From the NCBI GenBank assembly GCA_028877005.1, contig JAGWPI010000070.1, forward strand, positions 1 through 5,357: a stretch of 5,357 bases of DNA, written 5' to 3'. How positions within the stretch are numbered: the first letter of the stretch is position 1; each line of letters opens with the position of its first letter. The stretch is from Bacteroidota bacterium (GTDB lineage: Bacteria; Bacteroidota; Bacteroidia; Chitinophagales; Chitinophagaceae). The notes under the pieces were generated by a model. That model searched no databases. It had not been told where the DNA came from and was given only the letters and a program-made list of their open reading frames with translations. Made by a program: the position numbers and the translations under genes. Positions 1 to 5,357 of this stretch are shown here, piece by piece.

Positions 1-1
1 A

Positions 2-1567
2 GGTTACACGGCAGATATTGAAGAAAGTTTTAGTAGCGGCAGAAGGGTAGTGGCTGTATTTTCAGAACATAAAAGGCAAATAAAAGGCATATTACATGGT
101 GAAAGTGATAGCAGAAAAACTGCTTTTATTGAACCTGAAGAAACCATTGAATTAAATAATGAGGTATACAGTTTAGAAAATGACGAGCGGGCAGAAGTGC
201 AGCGTATTTTAAAGGCTTTAACTGCTCAACTACTTGTATATGCCCCTTTAATGGCACATTATCTGCATATTATTGGTATGTATGATTTTATAAAAGCCAA
301 AGCCTTATTGGCAATGGAAATAAAAGGTGAGATGCCAGATATTATTGATAAATCTTTGTTGCGTTTAGAAAAAGCGTATCACCCCATCTTGTTGTTAAAC
401 AATCAAAAAAATAATAAACTTACCATTCCGGTTTCTATTGAGTTAAATGACGAAAAAAGAATTTTAATTATTAGCGGCCCAAATGCAGGTGGAAAAACGG
501 TAACCATGAAAACTGTGGGTTTACTTCAATTAATGGTTCAAAGTGGTTTATTAGTTCCTGTAAACCCGCATTCACAAATGGGTATTTTTAAGCAATTATT
601 TATTCACATTGGTGATACACAAAGTATTGAATTTGAATTAAGTACCTATTCGTCGCACCTTATGCATATGAAGCATTTTATAGAAATGGGTAATGGAAGA
701 ACTTTATTTTTTATAGACGAATTGGGTAGTGGAAGTGACCCAAATTTAGGAGGGGCATTTGCAGAAGTGATTTTAGAAGAATTATGCCGAAAACATGCCA
801 TTGGTATAGTAACCACTCACTATCTTAATTTAAAAATTATGGGCAATAAAACACCCGGTATCATTAATGGCGCTATGGCTTTTGATGAAGAAAAATTACA
901 ACCACTATATCAGTTAATGATTGGGAAACCGGGAAGTTCTTATACTTTTTCAATTGCAGAACGAATAGGTATGCCTGCTAGCTTAATTAATAGAGCCAAA
1001 AAACTGGTAGATCATCAACACTTTAAATTAGATGCATTACTTAACAGTACTGAACAACATTTGCAACAACTACATTCAGAAAAAAATGAACTTACATTAT
1101 TGATGAAGGAAAATGCAGCTTTAAAAAAAGAATTAGAAACAACTATTCATAAAGAAAAACACCGACAACAAGTAGAATTACTTAAACATCAGAACAAACT
1201 TTCAGAAGAAAAACTGGAATATTTAAAAAATATGGAACGAAAACTAAAACAAATTGTTTTAGATTATAAAAAAGCTGAAGATAAGAATGAAGTAATTCAT
1301 AATTTAAAAAATTTGCTCTTTCATAAAAATGAAGTTGTACAAAGCAAACAAGTAAAGAAAAGTACGCATCAATACAAAGAAATCAATACTAATATTGCAG
1401 AGGGTATGTTAGTAAAACTAAGGAAAAACTATCAGGTAGGTACAGTAAAGGAAATTAGAGGCAAAAGGGCTATAGTTCAAATTGGCCTATTACCTATGAA
1501 TATTGAATTATCTGATTTAGTAGCTGTTGAAAAAAAAGCAGATAACTCTGATACAAAAAAAGATTAA
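2..1567 (+). CDS. mutS2: MutS2-family ATPase, N-terminus outside window, no C-terminal Smr domain
   Basis: MutS2 proteins are MutS-like ATPases. They have been linked to suppression of recombination and, in Bacillus subtilis, to splitting collided ribosomes. The frame is open to the left edge. Residues before the GTG at 50 already read as MutS2 (GYTADIEESFSSGRRVVAVF), so that GTG is internal and roughly 170-190 residues are missing. Counting from base 2 (521 residues): a MutS2-type core segment with IEPEETIELNNE at about 43-54; Walker A GPNAGGKT at 159-166 (bases 476-499); the MutS signature QSIEFELSTYSSH at 207-219; Walker B LFFIDE at 235-240; the TTHY switch at 271-274 (bases 812-823); a Lys/Glu-rich coiled coil at about 343-448; and a KOW-like small beta domain at about 467-510. 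The protein then ends in a short charged tail. The LDLRG-type Smr domain that normally follows is absent. All ATPase motifs look intact. The family is certain; the role in this host is inferred. Confidence 0.95.
   Translation, partial: GYTADIEESFSSGRRVVAVFSEHKRQIKGILHGESDSRKTAFIEPEETIELNNEVYSLENDERAEVQRILKALTAQLLVYAPLMAHYLHIIGMYDFIKAKALLAMEIKGEMPDIIDKSLLRLEKAYHPILLLNNQKNNKLTIPVSIELNDEKRILIISGPNAGGKTVTMKTVGLLQLMVQSGLLVPVNPHSQMGIFKQLFIHIGDTQSIEFELSTYSSHLMHMKHFIEMGNGRTLFFIDELGSGSDPNLGGAFAEVILEELCRKHAIGIVTTHYLNLKIMGNKTPGIINGAMAFDEEKLQPLYQLMIGKPGSSYTFSIAERIGMPASLINRAKKLVDHQHFKLDALLNSTEQHLQQLHSEKNELTLLMKENAALKKELETTIHKEKHRQQVELLKHQNKLSEEKLEYLKNMERKLKQIVLDYKKAEDKNEVIHNLKNLLFHKNEVVQSKQVKKSTHQYKEINTNIAEGMLVKLRKNYQVGTVKEIRGKRAIVQIGLLPMNIELSDLVAVEKKADNSDTKKD
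1400..1531 (+). other. KOW-like beta domain of MutS2
   Basis: This segment starts at EGMLVKLRKNYQVGTVKEI and runs through RAIVQIG and MNIELSDLVAVE. It matches the pattern of the small KOW/SH3-like domain found after the coiled coil in MutS2 proteins: a Gly-Val/Lys start, a GTV turn, an alternating hydrophobic strand, and a final strand leading to a DL-V motif. In ribosome-bound MutS2 this part is thought to contact the ribosome. Here it is the last folded element before the stop codon. The assignment is by pattern, without a profile search. Confidence 0.6.
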
Positions 1568-1574
1568 TTTTTTA
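1555..1574. terminator. Possible weak bidirectional terminator between convergent genes
   Basis: A run of seven A (1555-1561) is followed by GATTAA and a run of six T (1568-1573). It can fold as a 6-bp all-A:T hairpin that reads the same way from both strands. It covers the stop codons of both mutS2 (1565-1567) and the opposing acetyltransferase gene (1572-1574). There is no G:C in the stem, so it would be a poor intrinsic terminator, and it may simply reflect AT-rich gene ends. Confidence 0.2.
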
Positions 1575-2060
1575 AATTGATTTCATCATCCATATATTAC
1601 ATCCCGTATGGCCAGAATGGCCTATAGGTGCATTTAAGTATTTAAAACCAAATTTTTCATATACGGTAACGGCTTTTTGTAATTCGGGCATGGTTTCCAA
1701 ATAAACTTTACGATAACCCATTTTTGCTGCTTCTTTCAAACAAGTGCTAATTAATAATCCACCCAATCCTTTTCCTCTTGCGTTTTGGTGTAAATACATT
1801 TTAACTAACTCACACACACCTTCAGGCAAACCTTCTGTAGGGTATATACCAGCCCCACCAAGTAATATGCCGTTACTTTCTGCCACAAAATAAACAGCAT
1901 TTGGTGTTGTAGAAAACAATTCAAATAAATGATCTGTACTAGCATCAAAATAAACGGTACCCGGTTTGTTGGCATTAAATTCTTCTAAAGCCGATCGGAT
2001 AATTTTAGCTAATGATGCATTGTCTTTTGGTTCAATTAATCTAATGATATAATCCTCCAT
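1572..2060 (-). CDS. GNAT family N-acetyltransferase, YjgM-like
   Basis: A 162-residue single-domain acetyltransferase that would transfer the acetyl group of acetyl-CoA to an amine or similar acceptor, probably in the cytosol. Motif A, which binds the CoA pyrophosphate, is clear: CELVKMYL (83-90) runs straight into HQNARGKGLG (91-100), with the R/Q-x-x-G-x-G/A form. Motif B is YEKFGFKYL at 134-142. The C-terminal stretch with LETMPELQKAVTVYEKFGF and then GHSGHTGCNIWMM closely follows E. coli YjgM as I remember it, so I place it in that subgroup. YjgM has been connected with amino acid derivatives, but the substrate here cannot be read from sequence. It starts 3 bp after the pgi stop, which suggests translational coupling. 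The coding strand has AAAGG directly against the ATG, too close for a normal Shine-Dalgarno site. It is the last gene of the proposed ltaE-pgi unit. Confidence 0.88.
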   Translation of the reverse strand: MEDYIIRLIEPKDNASLAKIIRSALEEFNANKPGTVYFDASTDHLFELFSTTPNAVYFVAESNGILLGGAGIYPTEGLPEGVCELVKMYLHQNARGKGLGGLLISTCLKEAAKMGYRKVYLETMPELQKAVTVYEKFGFKYLNAPIGHSGHTGCNIWMMKSI

Positions 2061-2063
2061 CCT

Positions 2064-3719
2064 TTATCTACGCATTTGTTTATAATAATTAATGAGTGAA
2101 TTGGTTGAAGAGTCATGAGTTGATACCGGTTTATCATCTTTTAGTTCTGGTAATATTTTACCGGCCAATTGTTTACCCAATTCAACACCCCATTGATCAA
2201 AACTGAAAATATTCCATATAACACCTTGTACAAATATTTTGTGTTCATATAGCGCAATAAGGCTTCCTAGTGTATTAGGTGTTATTTCTTTTAATAAAAA
2301 TGAATTAGTGGGTTTGTTTCCTGCAAACACTTTAAATGGTACTAATTTTTTTACTTCCTCTTCGTTCGTCATTACCTTCATTAATTCCTCTCTTACTTCT
2401 ACTTCAGTTTTGCCATTCATTAAAGCTTCTGTTTGCGCAAAAAAGTTGGAGAGTAATTTAGTATGATGATCGCCTAATGGATTATGGCTAATGGCTGGGG
2501 CTATAAAGTCGCAGGGAATTAGAGGTGTACCCTGATGGATGAGTTGGTAAAAAGCATGCTGACCATTTGTACCGGGTTCTCCCCAAATTACGGGGCCTGT
2601 AGCATAATTTACCGGATTACCCATTCTATCTACACTTTTACCATTACTCTCCATATTTCCCTGTTGAAAATAGGCTGGAAAACGGTGCATATATTGATCA
2701 TATGGCAAAATAGCTTCACTTTGAGCACCAAAAAAATTGGTGTACCAAATACCCAACAATGCCATGATAACCGGGATATTTTTTTCGAATTTTTCAGTTT
2801 TAAAATGCTCATCAATAATAAAAGCACCTTTTAAAAGCTGTTCAAAATTATCATAACCAATGGTTAATGCAATTGATAAGCCAATTGCGCTCCATAAAGA
2901 ATAACGACCTCCAACCCAATCCCAAAACTCAAACATATTGGCCTTATCAATTCCAAATTTTATAACTTCTTTTTCATTGGTGCTTAAAGCTACAAAATGT
3001 TTGGCTACATATGATTCATCTTTTGCATGTTGTAAAAACCAATCTCTTGCAGAATGTGCATTGGTCATTGTTTCTTGTGTAGTAAATGTTTTGGATGCAA
3101 TTAAAAATAAAGTTTCGTCTGCAGTTACATTTTTTAATATTTCTACTAGTTGTGTAGCATCAACATTACTAACAAAATATGCCTGAATACCTTCTATCCA
3201 ATACGATTTTAATGCTTCGGTTACCATTACAGGGCCTAAATCGCTACCGCCAATACCTATATTTACAATGTACTTAATTCTTTTTCCTGAATACCCTTTC
3301 CATGTGCCATCATGAATTTGTTGACAAAAGTTTTTCATGTGATTGAGTACTTTGCGAACTAATGGCATTACATCTTTTCCATCTACTAAAATAGGCATAT
3401 CAGAAAAATTACGAAGGGCTGTATGTAAAACAGAGCGATGTTCTGTTTCATTAATCTTTAAACCCGCAAACATTGCATGAATTGCTTCTTTTAAATGGCA
3501 TTCTTCTGCTAATTGCAGCAGTAATTGTAAAGTTTTTTGATTGATGATGTTTTTGGAATAATCAAATAAAATATCTTGAAATTGAATAGAAAATTTATTA
3601 AATCTCTCTTTATCTGTAGCAAACAAATCGCGCATATGCTTTCGATTCATTTCTTCATCATGGTGTTTTTTTAATAAAAACCAAGCTTGTGTATTTGTGG
3701 GATTTATTTTGGGAAGCAT
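2064..3719 (-). CDS. pgi: Glucose-6-phosphate isomerase
   Basis: Interconverts glucose 6-phosphate and fructose 6-phosphate in the cytosol, serving glycolysis and gluconeogenesis. The 551-residue length matches the long bacterial/animal form of about 550 residues, so the gene looks complete. Two SIS-fold phosphate-binding regions are visible: [11 protein letters not shown] at 153-163 and SKTFTTQET at 209-217. Both family signatures are present: [14 protein letters not shown] at 267-280, and the C-terminal [11 protein letters not shown] ending at 516. Expected catalytic residues are in place: Glu357 in NMESNGKS, His388 in GTNGQHAF and Lys516 in GVELGK. These numbers nearly coincide with those of the well-studied animal enzyme. 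The ATG at 3719 gives the [13 protein letters not shown] start expected for the family. The gene lies 24 bp after the threonine aldolase and 3 bp before the acetyltransferase, so it is probably cotranscribed. I see no own promoter in the 24-bp gap. Confidence 0.98.
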   Translation of the reverse strand: MLPKINPTNTQAWFLLKKHHDEEMNRKHMRDLFATDKERFNKFSIQFQDILFDYSKNIINQKTLQLLLQLAEECHLKEAIHAMFAGLKINETEHRSVLHTALRNFSDMPILVDGKDVMPLVRKVLNHMKNFCQQIHDGTWKGYSGKRIKYIVNIGIGGSDLGPVMVTEALKSYWIEGIQAYFVSNVDATQLVEILKNVTADETLFLIASKTFTTQETMTNAHSARDWFLQHAKDESYVAKHFVALSTNEKEVIKFGIDKANMFEFWDWVGGRYSLWSAIGLSIALTIGYDNFEQLLKGAFIIDEHFKTEKFEKNIPVIMALLGIWYTNFFGAQSEAILPYDQYMHRFPAYFQQGNMESNGKSVDRMGNPVNYATGPVIWGEPGTNGQHAFYQLIHQGTPLIPCDFIAPAISHNPLGDHHTKLLSNFFAQTEALMNGKTEVEVREELMKVMTNEEEVKKLVPFKVFAGNKPTNSFLLKEITPNTLGSLIALYEHKIFVQGVIWNIFSFDQWGVELGKQLAGKILPELKDDKPVSTHDSSTNSLINYYKQMRR

Positions 3720-3743
3720 ATACTATTTATTTTTTCTATATTT

Positions 3744-4766
3744 CTATAAATCATTAATGGCATCAATAGTGAGTTGCACCATGGATGGATGAATGTCTAA
3801 ATGTAATACCATTCTAACCTGAGTAGGTGAAATGGGCATTACTTTAATGTGCTGTTTTTCCATTAATTCAGCAAATTGCATAGGGGTTAATCTACCTTTC
3901 ACCTCAAAAATAATTATATTGGTTTCAACAGGCATTATTTCTCCTACAAAATCTTTCTTTTGTAAACATTCGGCAATTAGTTTGGCATGAGCATGATCTT
4001 GCGCTAATCGGTTAATATGATGATCTAACGCATATATACCGGCTGCTGCCAAATAACCTGCTTGTCGCATTCCGCCACCAAAAACCTTTCTTACTCGCTT
4101 TGCTTTTTGTATAAATGATTGTGTTCCTAACAAAACACTACCAACAGGGGTACCTAATCCTTTACTTAAACAAATAGATATGGAATCGAAAAGCAAACCA
4201 TAAGTAGTAGGTTTTTCTTTAGTAGCTACCAAAGCATTAAATAATCGAGCACCATCTAAATGTAATTTAAGTTGATGCGCCTCACAAATATTTTTAATAG
4301 CTTCTATTTCATCTACTTGATAACAAGAGCCCCCCCCACGATTGCTGGTGTTTTCAAGACTTACTAATGTTGATTGCGGTTTATGAATATCAGTAGGATT
4401 AATAGCACTAAGCACTTGTTGCGCAGTAATTCTACCTCTATTACCTTGTAATAAACGAACTGATGCACTGCTATTAAAAGCAATTCCACCACCTTCATAC
4501 AAATAAATGTGTGATAAGGCGTCACAAATTACCTCATCACCCGGTTGCGTGTGTACTTTAATGGCAATTTGGTTGGTCATGGTACCACTAGGGCAAAACA
4601 AACCTGCTTCCATACCAAAAAGTTGGGCAGCTTTTTGTTCAAGTGCAATAATAGAAGGGTCTTCTCCAAAAACATCGTCACCAACTTTGGCTGTAAACAT
4701 TGCCTCTAACATGGCAGGTGTTGGCCGGGTAACTGTATCAGATCTAAAATCAATATTAAGTGGCAT
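3744..4766 (-). CDS. ltaE: Low-specificity L-threonine aldolase
   Basis: A PLP-dependent fold-type I enzyme that cleaves L-threonine or L-allo-threonine to glycine and acetaldehyde and also acts on related beta-hydroxy amino acids. Its 340-residue length is normal. The N-terminal DFRSDTVTRPTPAM and VGDDVFGEDP are family hallmarks. Further landmarks are SGTMTNQ (60-66, phosphate/PLP binding), His86 in ALSHIYLYEGGG (expected to stack on the PLP ring), ENTSNRGGG (138-146), Asp171 and Arg174 in LHLDGARLFNA, and the Schiff-base Lys202 in CLSKGLGTPVGS. GGGMRQAGYLAAAG follows at about 230-243. The ATG at 4766 gives exactly the family start. It is the first gene of a probable three-gene unit with pgi and the acetyltransferase and diverges from rpoD. 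The GGG of residues 144-146 is encoded by an unbroken run of eight G on the coding strand. Assignment to threonine aldolase rather than the related beta-eliminating lyases rests on the N-terminal and SKGLGTPVGS motifs. Confidence 0.95.
   Translation of the reverse strand: MPLNIDFRSDTVTRPTPAMLEAMFTAKVGDDVFGEDPSIIALEQKAAQLFGMEAGLFCPSGTMTNQIAIKVHTQPGDEVICDALSHIYLYEGGGIAFNSSASVRLLQGNRGRITAQQVLSAINPTDIHKPQSTLVSLENTSNRGGGSCYQVDEIEAIKNICEAHQLKLHLDGARLFNALVATKEKPTTYGLLFDSISICLSKGLGTPVGSVLLGTQSFIQKAKRVRKVFGGGMRQAGYLAAAGIYALDHHINRLAQDHAHAKLIAECLQKKDFVGEIMPVETNIIIFEVKGRLTPMQFAELMEKQHIKVMPISPTQVRMVLHLDIHPSMVQLTIDAINDL
4330..4337 (-). repeat. G8 homopolymer inside ltaE
   Basis: Eight consecutive C on the plus strand are eight G on the coding strand, within CGT GGG GGG GGC, which encodes Arg-Gly-Gly-Gly. 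The reading frame is intact at this length. A gain or loss of one base would shift the frame about 40% of the way into the gene, upstream of the PLP lysine. In an AT-rich gene an unbroken G tract stands out. Confidence 0.9.
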
Positions 4767-4880
4767 AGAAGCGCGAAGTTAATTGTGTTATTATAAACTT
4801 TGATGGGTGGGATATAGATTTAATTTTTTTTAAAAAGACACTTTTTATTAAAAACATTCGTTTAATCAGTTGTTTTAATG

Positions 4881-4888
4881 TAGATTTG
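4881..4888 (+). promoter_or_regulatory. Candidate Bacteroidota -7 box for rpoD
   Basis: TAGATTTG is a perfect match to the TAnnTTTG -7 element used by the primary sigma factor of this phylum. Transcription would begin a few bases downstream, near 4893-4897, giving a leader of about 100 nt before the rpoD ATG. At the expected -33 distance I see only TTCG (4857-4860) rather than a clear TTG, so the upstream element is weak. No other perfect TAnnTTTG occurs in this intergenic region on either strand. Confidence 0.5.
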
Positions 4889-4904
4889 CACACTTTTGAA
4901 ATTT

Positions 4905-4952
4905 ATGAGGATAATTTTAACGCTATTGTTGCAACCAAACAGTAACTTTTAG
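4905..4952 (+). CDS. Possible 15-codon leader ORF upstream of rpoD
   Basis: An ATG at 4905 opens a short frame reading MRIILTLLLQPNSNF and closing with TAG at 4950-4952. It lies just after the candidate transcription start and 40 bp before the rpoD start codon. The hydrophobic N-terminal half is typical of AT-rich random sequence as well as of leader peptides. There is no clear ribosome binding site and no run of one regulatory codon, so translation is only a possibility. Confidence 0.15.
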   Translation: MRIILTLLLQPNSNF

Positions 4953-4955
4953 CGT
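4920..4955 (+). other. Inverted repeat in the rpoD leader
   Basis: ACGCTA (4920-4925) and TAGCGT (4950-4955) are perfect 6-base inverted copies, separated by 24 bases that themselves contain the palindrome GTTGCAAC (4928-4935). In RNA this could form a stem capped by an inner fold, ending 37 bases before the rpoD ATG. No U-run follows the stem, so it is not a terminator. It could be a leader structure or an operator, or it could be chance. Confidence 0.25.
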
Positions 4956-4992
4956 CTATATGTCGTTAGTAAATAAATTGTAACTATATACT

Positions 4993-5357
4993 ATGAGGCA
5001 GCTCAAAATTGCAACCCAGATTACCAACAGAGATTCACAGGCCGTAGAAAAGTATCTGCAGGAAATTTCTAAAATTCCGATGATCACTCCCGAAGAGGAA
5101 ACAACACTGGCCCAAAAAATTAAAATGGGTAATCAGAGAGCGCTCGACAAATTGGTGCAGGCCAATTTAAGATTTGTGGTATCTGTAGCTAAGCAATACC
5201 AGCACCAGGGCCTTTCACTTAGCGATTTAATTAACGAGGGTAACCTCGGCTTAATAAAAGCGGCGCAACGCTTTGATGAAACCAAAGGTTTCAAATTTAT
5301 TTCTTATGCTGTGTGGTGGATTCGCCAATCGATACTACAGGCATTGGCAGAGCAGGG
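4993..5357 (+). CDS. rpoD: Primary RNA polymerase sigma factor (RpoD/SigA), C-terminus outside window
   Basis: The housekeeping sigma-70 subunit, which directs RNA polymerase to most promoters. The first 121 codons are present and the frame runs off the right edge. The N-terminus [16 protein letters not shown] is the short form typical of Bacteroidota, without the long acidic region 1.1 of proteobacterial RpoD. Region 1.2 spans about residues 14-54 ([17 protein letters not shown]). Region 2.1 includes [14 protein letters not shown] and [11 protein letters not shown] (57-83), region 2.2 is [12 protein letters not shown] (84-95, the core-binding helix), and region 2.3 is [16 protein letters not shown] (99-114, promoter melting). 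Region 2.4 begins at the edge. The ATG at 4993 matches the family start; the sequence before it is A/T-rich with no Shine-Dalgarno site, as usual in this phylum. The gene uses more GC-rich codons (GCC, CTC, CAG, CGC) than the other genes here, fitting strong expression. Confidence 0.97.
   Translation, partial: MRQLKIATQITNRDSQAVEKYLQEISKIPMITPEEETTLAQKIKMGNQRALDKLVQANLRFVVSVAKQYQHQGLSLSDLINEGNLGLIKAAQRFDETKGFKFISYAVWWIRQSILQALAEQ

Larger units (their letters stand above)
4767..4992. promoter_or_regulatory. Divergent intergenic region between ltaE and rpoD
   Basis: These 226 bp separate two genes transcribed outward, so they must carry promoters for both directions. The centre (about 4820-4860) is extremely AT-rich and holds a 7-bp inverted repeat, TAAAAAG at 4831-4837 and CTTTTTA at 4841-4847, around a 3-base loop. 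The right part carries the candidate rpoD promoter and leader described separately. On the ltaE side I see only a TATAAT on the minus strand (4795-4790), about 24 bp before the ltaE start, with no convincing upstream box. No RNA gene or riboswitch was recognised. Confidence 0.6.

Noticed and set aside
50..52. GTG as the start of the MutS2 protein
   Set aside because: The frame is open back to base 2, and the residues before the GTG fit the MutS2 family, so it is an internal valine codon of a gene entering from the left.
2630..2827. Minus-strand open frame of 65 codons
   Set aside because: It is a different frame within pgi on the same strand. Its translation has no recognisable features, and pgi is intact in its own frame.
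2239..3186. Plus-strand open frames at 2239-2466, 2535-2834 and 2938-3186
   Set aside because: All lie antisense inside pgi, whose motifs are complete. Their translations show no domain pattern.
4330..4337. G8 tract as a frameshift or pseudogene signal
   Set aside because: The frame continues correctly through the tract into conserved SCYQVDEI and the PLP-lysine motif, so the gene is intact as given.
4507..4782. Plus-strand open frame antisense to the start of ltaE
   Set aside because: It overlaps the conserved N-terminal half of threonine aldolase, and its protein resembles nothing I recognise.
4790..4795. TATAAT on the minus strand as the ltaE promoter
   Set aside because: It lies at a reasonable distance from the start codon, but the phylum uses TAnnTTTG rather than TATAAT and there is no matching upstream box. 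In AT-rich DNA it is too likely by chance to list as a promoter.
1..5357. Mobile element, CRISPR array, defence system or other new multi-gene system
   Set aside because: All the long open frames are accounted for by well-known housekeeping families, the only sizeable gap is 226 bp, and no direct repeats, terminal inverted repeats or integrase/transposase motifs were seen.

Overview
The window is an ordinary chromosomal stretch from a low-GC member of the Bacteroidota. A Sphingobacteriia/Chitinophagaceae-type relative is my best guess, not a proven placement. The evidence is the start of a primary sigma factor whose N-terminus ([16 protein letters not shown]...) has the compact form typical of this phylum, a TAnnTTTG-type promoter element ahead of it, A/T-rich starts without clear Shine-Dalgarno sequences, and AT-rich codon use in most genes.

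Layout: (1) Bases 2-1567, plus strand, are the C-terminal two thirds of a MutS2-family ATPase that enters from the left edge. (2) Bases 1572-4766, minus strand, hold three tightly packed genes read from right to left. They are a low-specificity L-threonine aldolase (4766-3744), glucose-6-phosphate isomerase (3719-2064) and a GNAT acetyltransferase of the YjgM type (2060-1572). The gaps are 24 and 3 bp, so they are probably one transcription unit. The last gene and mutS2 converge with only 4 bp between their stop codons. (3) Bases 4767-4992 are a 226-bp divergent intergenic region with a probable rpoD promoter, a possible 15-codon upstream ORF and a small inverted repeat. (4) Bases 4993-5357, plus strand, are the first 121 codons of rpoD (sigA), cut by the right edge.

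The genes do not form a pathway. They cover ribosome or DNA quality control (MutS2), central sugar phosphate metabolism (Pgi), threonine/glycine metabolism (LtaE), an acetyltransferase of unknown substrate, and housekeeping transcription (RpoD). I see no mobile element, CRISPR array, tRNA, rRNA, toxin-antitoxin or defence system. I did not find a new biological system. The points most worth a second look are the absence of the C-terminal Smr domain from the MutS2 protein, an unbroken G8 tract in the threonine aldolase gene, and the structured-looking rpoD leader.
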